A DNA stretch of 64,000 nt from an uncultured Oscillospiraceae bacterium. Lineage in GTDB: Bacteria; Bacillota; Clostridia; Oscillospirales; Oscillospiraceae. Positions 62,350 through 64,000 of this stretch are shown here, one piece after another. The stretch spans positions 1 through 64,000 of the forward strand of contig CALWXG010000005.1 of assembly GCA_944385435.1 (NCBI GenBank), read 5' to 3'. The position numbers and the translations under genes were made by a program. The notes under the pieces were generated by a model, which did not search any database, was not told the DNA's origin, and saw only the letters and a program-made list of their open reading frames with translations. The first letter of the stretch is position 1, and each line of letters opens with the position of its first letter.

Positions 62350-63121
62350 TCTCATTCTGGACGTGAAAGGTCTGCGCAAGACCTTCCAGCTGTCCGCCAA
62401 GCAGCAAAAGATCGAAAAAACGAAACAGAAGGTAAAGGTGGCCGTGGACAATCTGTCCTTCTGCGCCCATCGGGGGGAGATCTTCGGGCTGCTGGGCCCC
62501 AACGGGGCCGGCAAAACCACCACCTTGCGCATGCTGGCCACCCTCATCAAGCCCGACGCCGGGGACGCCCTGGTGGACGGCGCCAGCATCGTCAGGGAAC
62601 CGGAACAGGTGCGTTCCCGCATTGGGTTTCTCACCAGCGAGCTGAAGCTGGAGGATTTTTTCACCCCCAACTACCTCTACGACTTCTTCTCTGACCTGCA
62701 TCAGGTCCCTGATGAGGTGCGGAAAGCCCGGAAGCAGGCCCTCTTTTCCCGCTTCGGCATCGACCGGTTCGCCGAGGTGAAGGTGGCCGACCTGTCCACC
62801 GGCATGAAGCAGAAGGTGTCCCTGGTCATCTCCATCGTACACGACCCGGACATCATCATCTTTGACGAGCCCACCAACGGCCTGGATGTCATCACCGCCC
62901 GAGTGGTCACCGACTTCCTCCAGGAACTGCGCAGCCAGGGCAAGTCCATCCTGGTGTCCACCCACATCTTCTCCCTGGCGGAAAAGCTGTGCGACCGGGT
63001 GGGGGTCATCATCGACGGCGCCATGGCCCTGTGCGGCACCCTGGACGAGGTGTGCCAGGGCAAGAGCCTGGAGGACCGCTTCTTCGACCTCTATGTGGAA
63101 AGGATGGGTGAGGACGCATGA
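62342..63121 (+). CDS. NatA-like ABC transporter ATP-binding protein
   Basis: 259 aa. Overlaps the CPBP gene by 8 bases. Walker A GPNGAGKTT (about 52-60), signature LSTGMKQK (about 155-162), Walker B IIIFDEPTNGLD, H-loop VSTH. The LSTGMKQK form and the long basic stretch after the first strand (residues 18-33) are typical of Na+ exporter NatA. It pairs with the NatB permease that follows and overlaps it by four bases. Confidence 0.93.
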   Translation: MTDLILDVKGLRKTFQLSAKQQKIEKTKQKVKVAVDNLSFCAHRGEIFGLLGPNGAGKTTTLRMLATLIKPDAGDALVDGASIVREPEQVRSRIGFLTSELKLEDFFTPNYLYDFFSDLHQVPDEVRKARKQALFSRFGIDRFAEVKVADLSTGMKQKVSLVISIVHDPDIIIFDEPTNGLDVITARVVTDFLQELRSQGKSILVSTHIFSLAEKLCDRVGVIIDGAMALCGTLDEVCQGKSLEDRFFDLYVERMGEDA

Positions 63122-64000
63122 AAGGCGGAATGCTGACCATTTTTCGCAAGGAGCTGGCCCGGTTCTTCGGGGACAAGCGCACCGCCCTGGCCACCATCCT
63201 GCTCCCCGGCCTGCTCATCTTCGCGGTGTACACCTTCATGGGCTCCGCCCTGTCCAGCCAGTTCTCCGTGGACGAGGATTTCGTCCCCGCCGTCCAGGCG
63301 GTGAACCTGCCCGGCTCCGTCTCCGCCCTGGCCGGGCAGGCGGGGCTGGACATCCAGCCCGCCCAGGATGTGGAGGCGGCCAAGGCCCTGATTCAGGAGG
63401 AGGCGCTGGACCTGCTGGCGGTGTTCCCCCCGGACTTTGACGGCCAGGTGGCCGGCTACGACGTCACCTCCGGCGCCCCCGCCCCGGCGGTGGAGCTGTA
63501 CTACAACTCCGCCAGCGTGAACTCCTCCGCGGCCTACGAGCAGATGGCCGCCCTGCTGGAGGGGTACGAGACCTCCCTGTCCAACAAATTCGACGTCAAC
63601 CCCGGGGACGGCACCACCTATGACCTGGCCACCCAGGCGGACACCGCCGGCACCCTCATGTCCTCCATGATGCCCATGCTGCTGATGATCTTCCTGTTCT
63701 CCGGCTGCATGGCCGCCGCCCCGGAGTCCATCGCCGGTGAGAAGGAGCGGGGCACCATCGCCACCCTGCTCATCACCCCCCTGCGCCGCCGGGACCTGGC
63801 CCTGGGCAAGATCTGCGCGCTGTCCATCATCGCCCTGCTCTCCGGGCTGTCCAGCACCATCGGCACCCTGCTGTCCATGCCCACCCTGATGCAGATGGAG
63901 GGCGGCGTGGGGGCCGCCTATACCCCCGTCCACTATCTGGCCCTGTGCCTGATCATCCTGTCCACGGTGCTGTTCATCGTGGCCTGCATCTCCCTGATCT
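63118..64000 (+). CDS. NatB-like ABC-2 permease, 3' end cut by window
   Basis: 294 codons are present, running off the right edge; complete NatB proteins are about 380-420 aa. An N-terminal helix (about 22-42), a large extracytoplasmic loop (about 45-180), then membrane helices from about 185. The motif GEKERGTIATLLITPLRRRDLALGKI (about 206-231) is the ABC-2/NatB signature. Exports Na+ or a small toxic compound with NatA; a role in defence or immunity is possible from the CPBP neighbour. Confidence 0.9.
   Translation, partial: MKGGMLTIFRKELARFFGDKRTALATILLPGLLIFAVYTFMGSALSSQFSVDEDFVPAVQAVNLPGSVSALAGQAGLDIQPAQDVEAAKALIQEEALDLLAVFPPDFDGQVAGYDVTSGAPAPAVELYYNSASVNSSAAYEQMAALLEGYETSLSNKFDVNPGDGTTYDLATQADTAGTLMSSMMPMLLMIFLFSGCMAAAPESIAGEKERGTIATLLITPLRRRDLALGKICALSIIALLSGLSSTIGTLLSMPTLMQMEGGVGAAYTPVHYLALCLIILSTVLFIVACISLI

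Overview
The window looks like a chromosomal segment of a GC-rich, anaerobic, spore-forming Clostridia (Firmicutes), most likely Oscillospiraceae-like (Flavonifractor/Lawsonibacter/Oscillibacter type). The evidence is a spore germination protease (gpr), RNase Y, HemZ, ribosomal protein L27 with a Prp-cleaved leader plus Prp itself, strong AGGAGG Shine-Dalgarno sites, sigma-A promoters with 17-nt spacers, and codon use rich in G/C-ending codons. The genus is an inference; no rRNA gene is present.

Layout. 1-5.9 kb: the S10 ribosomal protein operon on the minus strand (rpsJ to rplN, cut at the left edge), with a long leader and a structured RNA candidate between rpsJ and rplC. 6-11.2 kb: an S9 peptidase, a DUF2975/HTH/lipoprotein operon, and a frameshifted GH3 N-acetylhexosaminidase. 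11.2-17.7 kb (minus): YitT-family protein, lepA, and an MBOAT/SGNH-type acyltransferase pair behind an XRE regulator. 17.7-26 kb: pta, a BceAB-like ABC exporter followed by a 29-aa membrane peptide, rny behind a structured RNA, DUF2156 and GNAT proteins. 26-34 kb: a polar amino acid ABC transporter, mobA, and a molybdenum cofactor operon (MoeA-like, moeA, moaC, mobB, moaA) behind a probable Moco riboswitch with a textbook terminator. 34-41.3 kb (minus): mrdA, mreD, miaB, BrkB-type protein, gpr. 41.3-45 kb: rpsT, cysK, arginase, AraC regulator.

45-53.8 kb is the most distinctive region: four consecutive monocistronic secreted enzymes. Three of them share a nearly identical signal peptide and 'stalk' (copper-amine-oxidase-N-like) domain fused to three unrelated catalytic domains (GH43 glycosidase, DUF1593 nucleoside-hydrolase-like, type-B carboxylesterase). 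Two of the three also share their promoter and leader, with a 12-C homopolymer in the promoter spacer of one copy. All four have a TGTTAA motif about 45-56 nt upstream of the -10, next to an AraC regulator gene. This looks like a cassette family that swaps catalytic domains behind a fixed expression/secretion/stalk module, probably for plant or host glycan use.

53.9-60.2 kb: MBL hydrolase, hemZ, the rplU-prp-rpmA-obgE cluster, and an SLH-GH25 lysozyme (minus). 60.2-64 kb: an XRE-controlled membrane/export locus (33-aa membrane peptide, XRE, DUF3169, CPBP protease, NatAB ABC transporter) cut by the right edge.

A GC-rich dispersed repeat of about 180 bp occurs twice, starting exactly at the 3' ends of moaA and miaB. 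A fragment of it sits in the rplU leader and a divergent relative of its central hairpin lies behind lepA.
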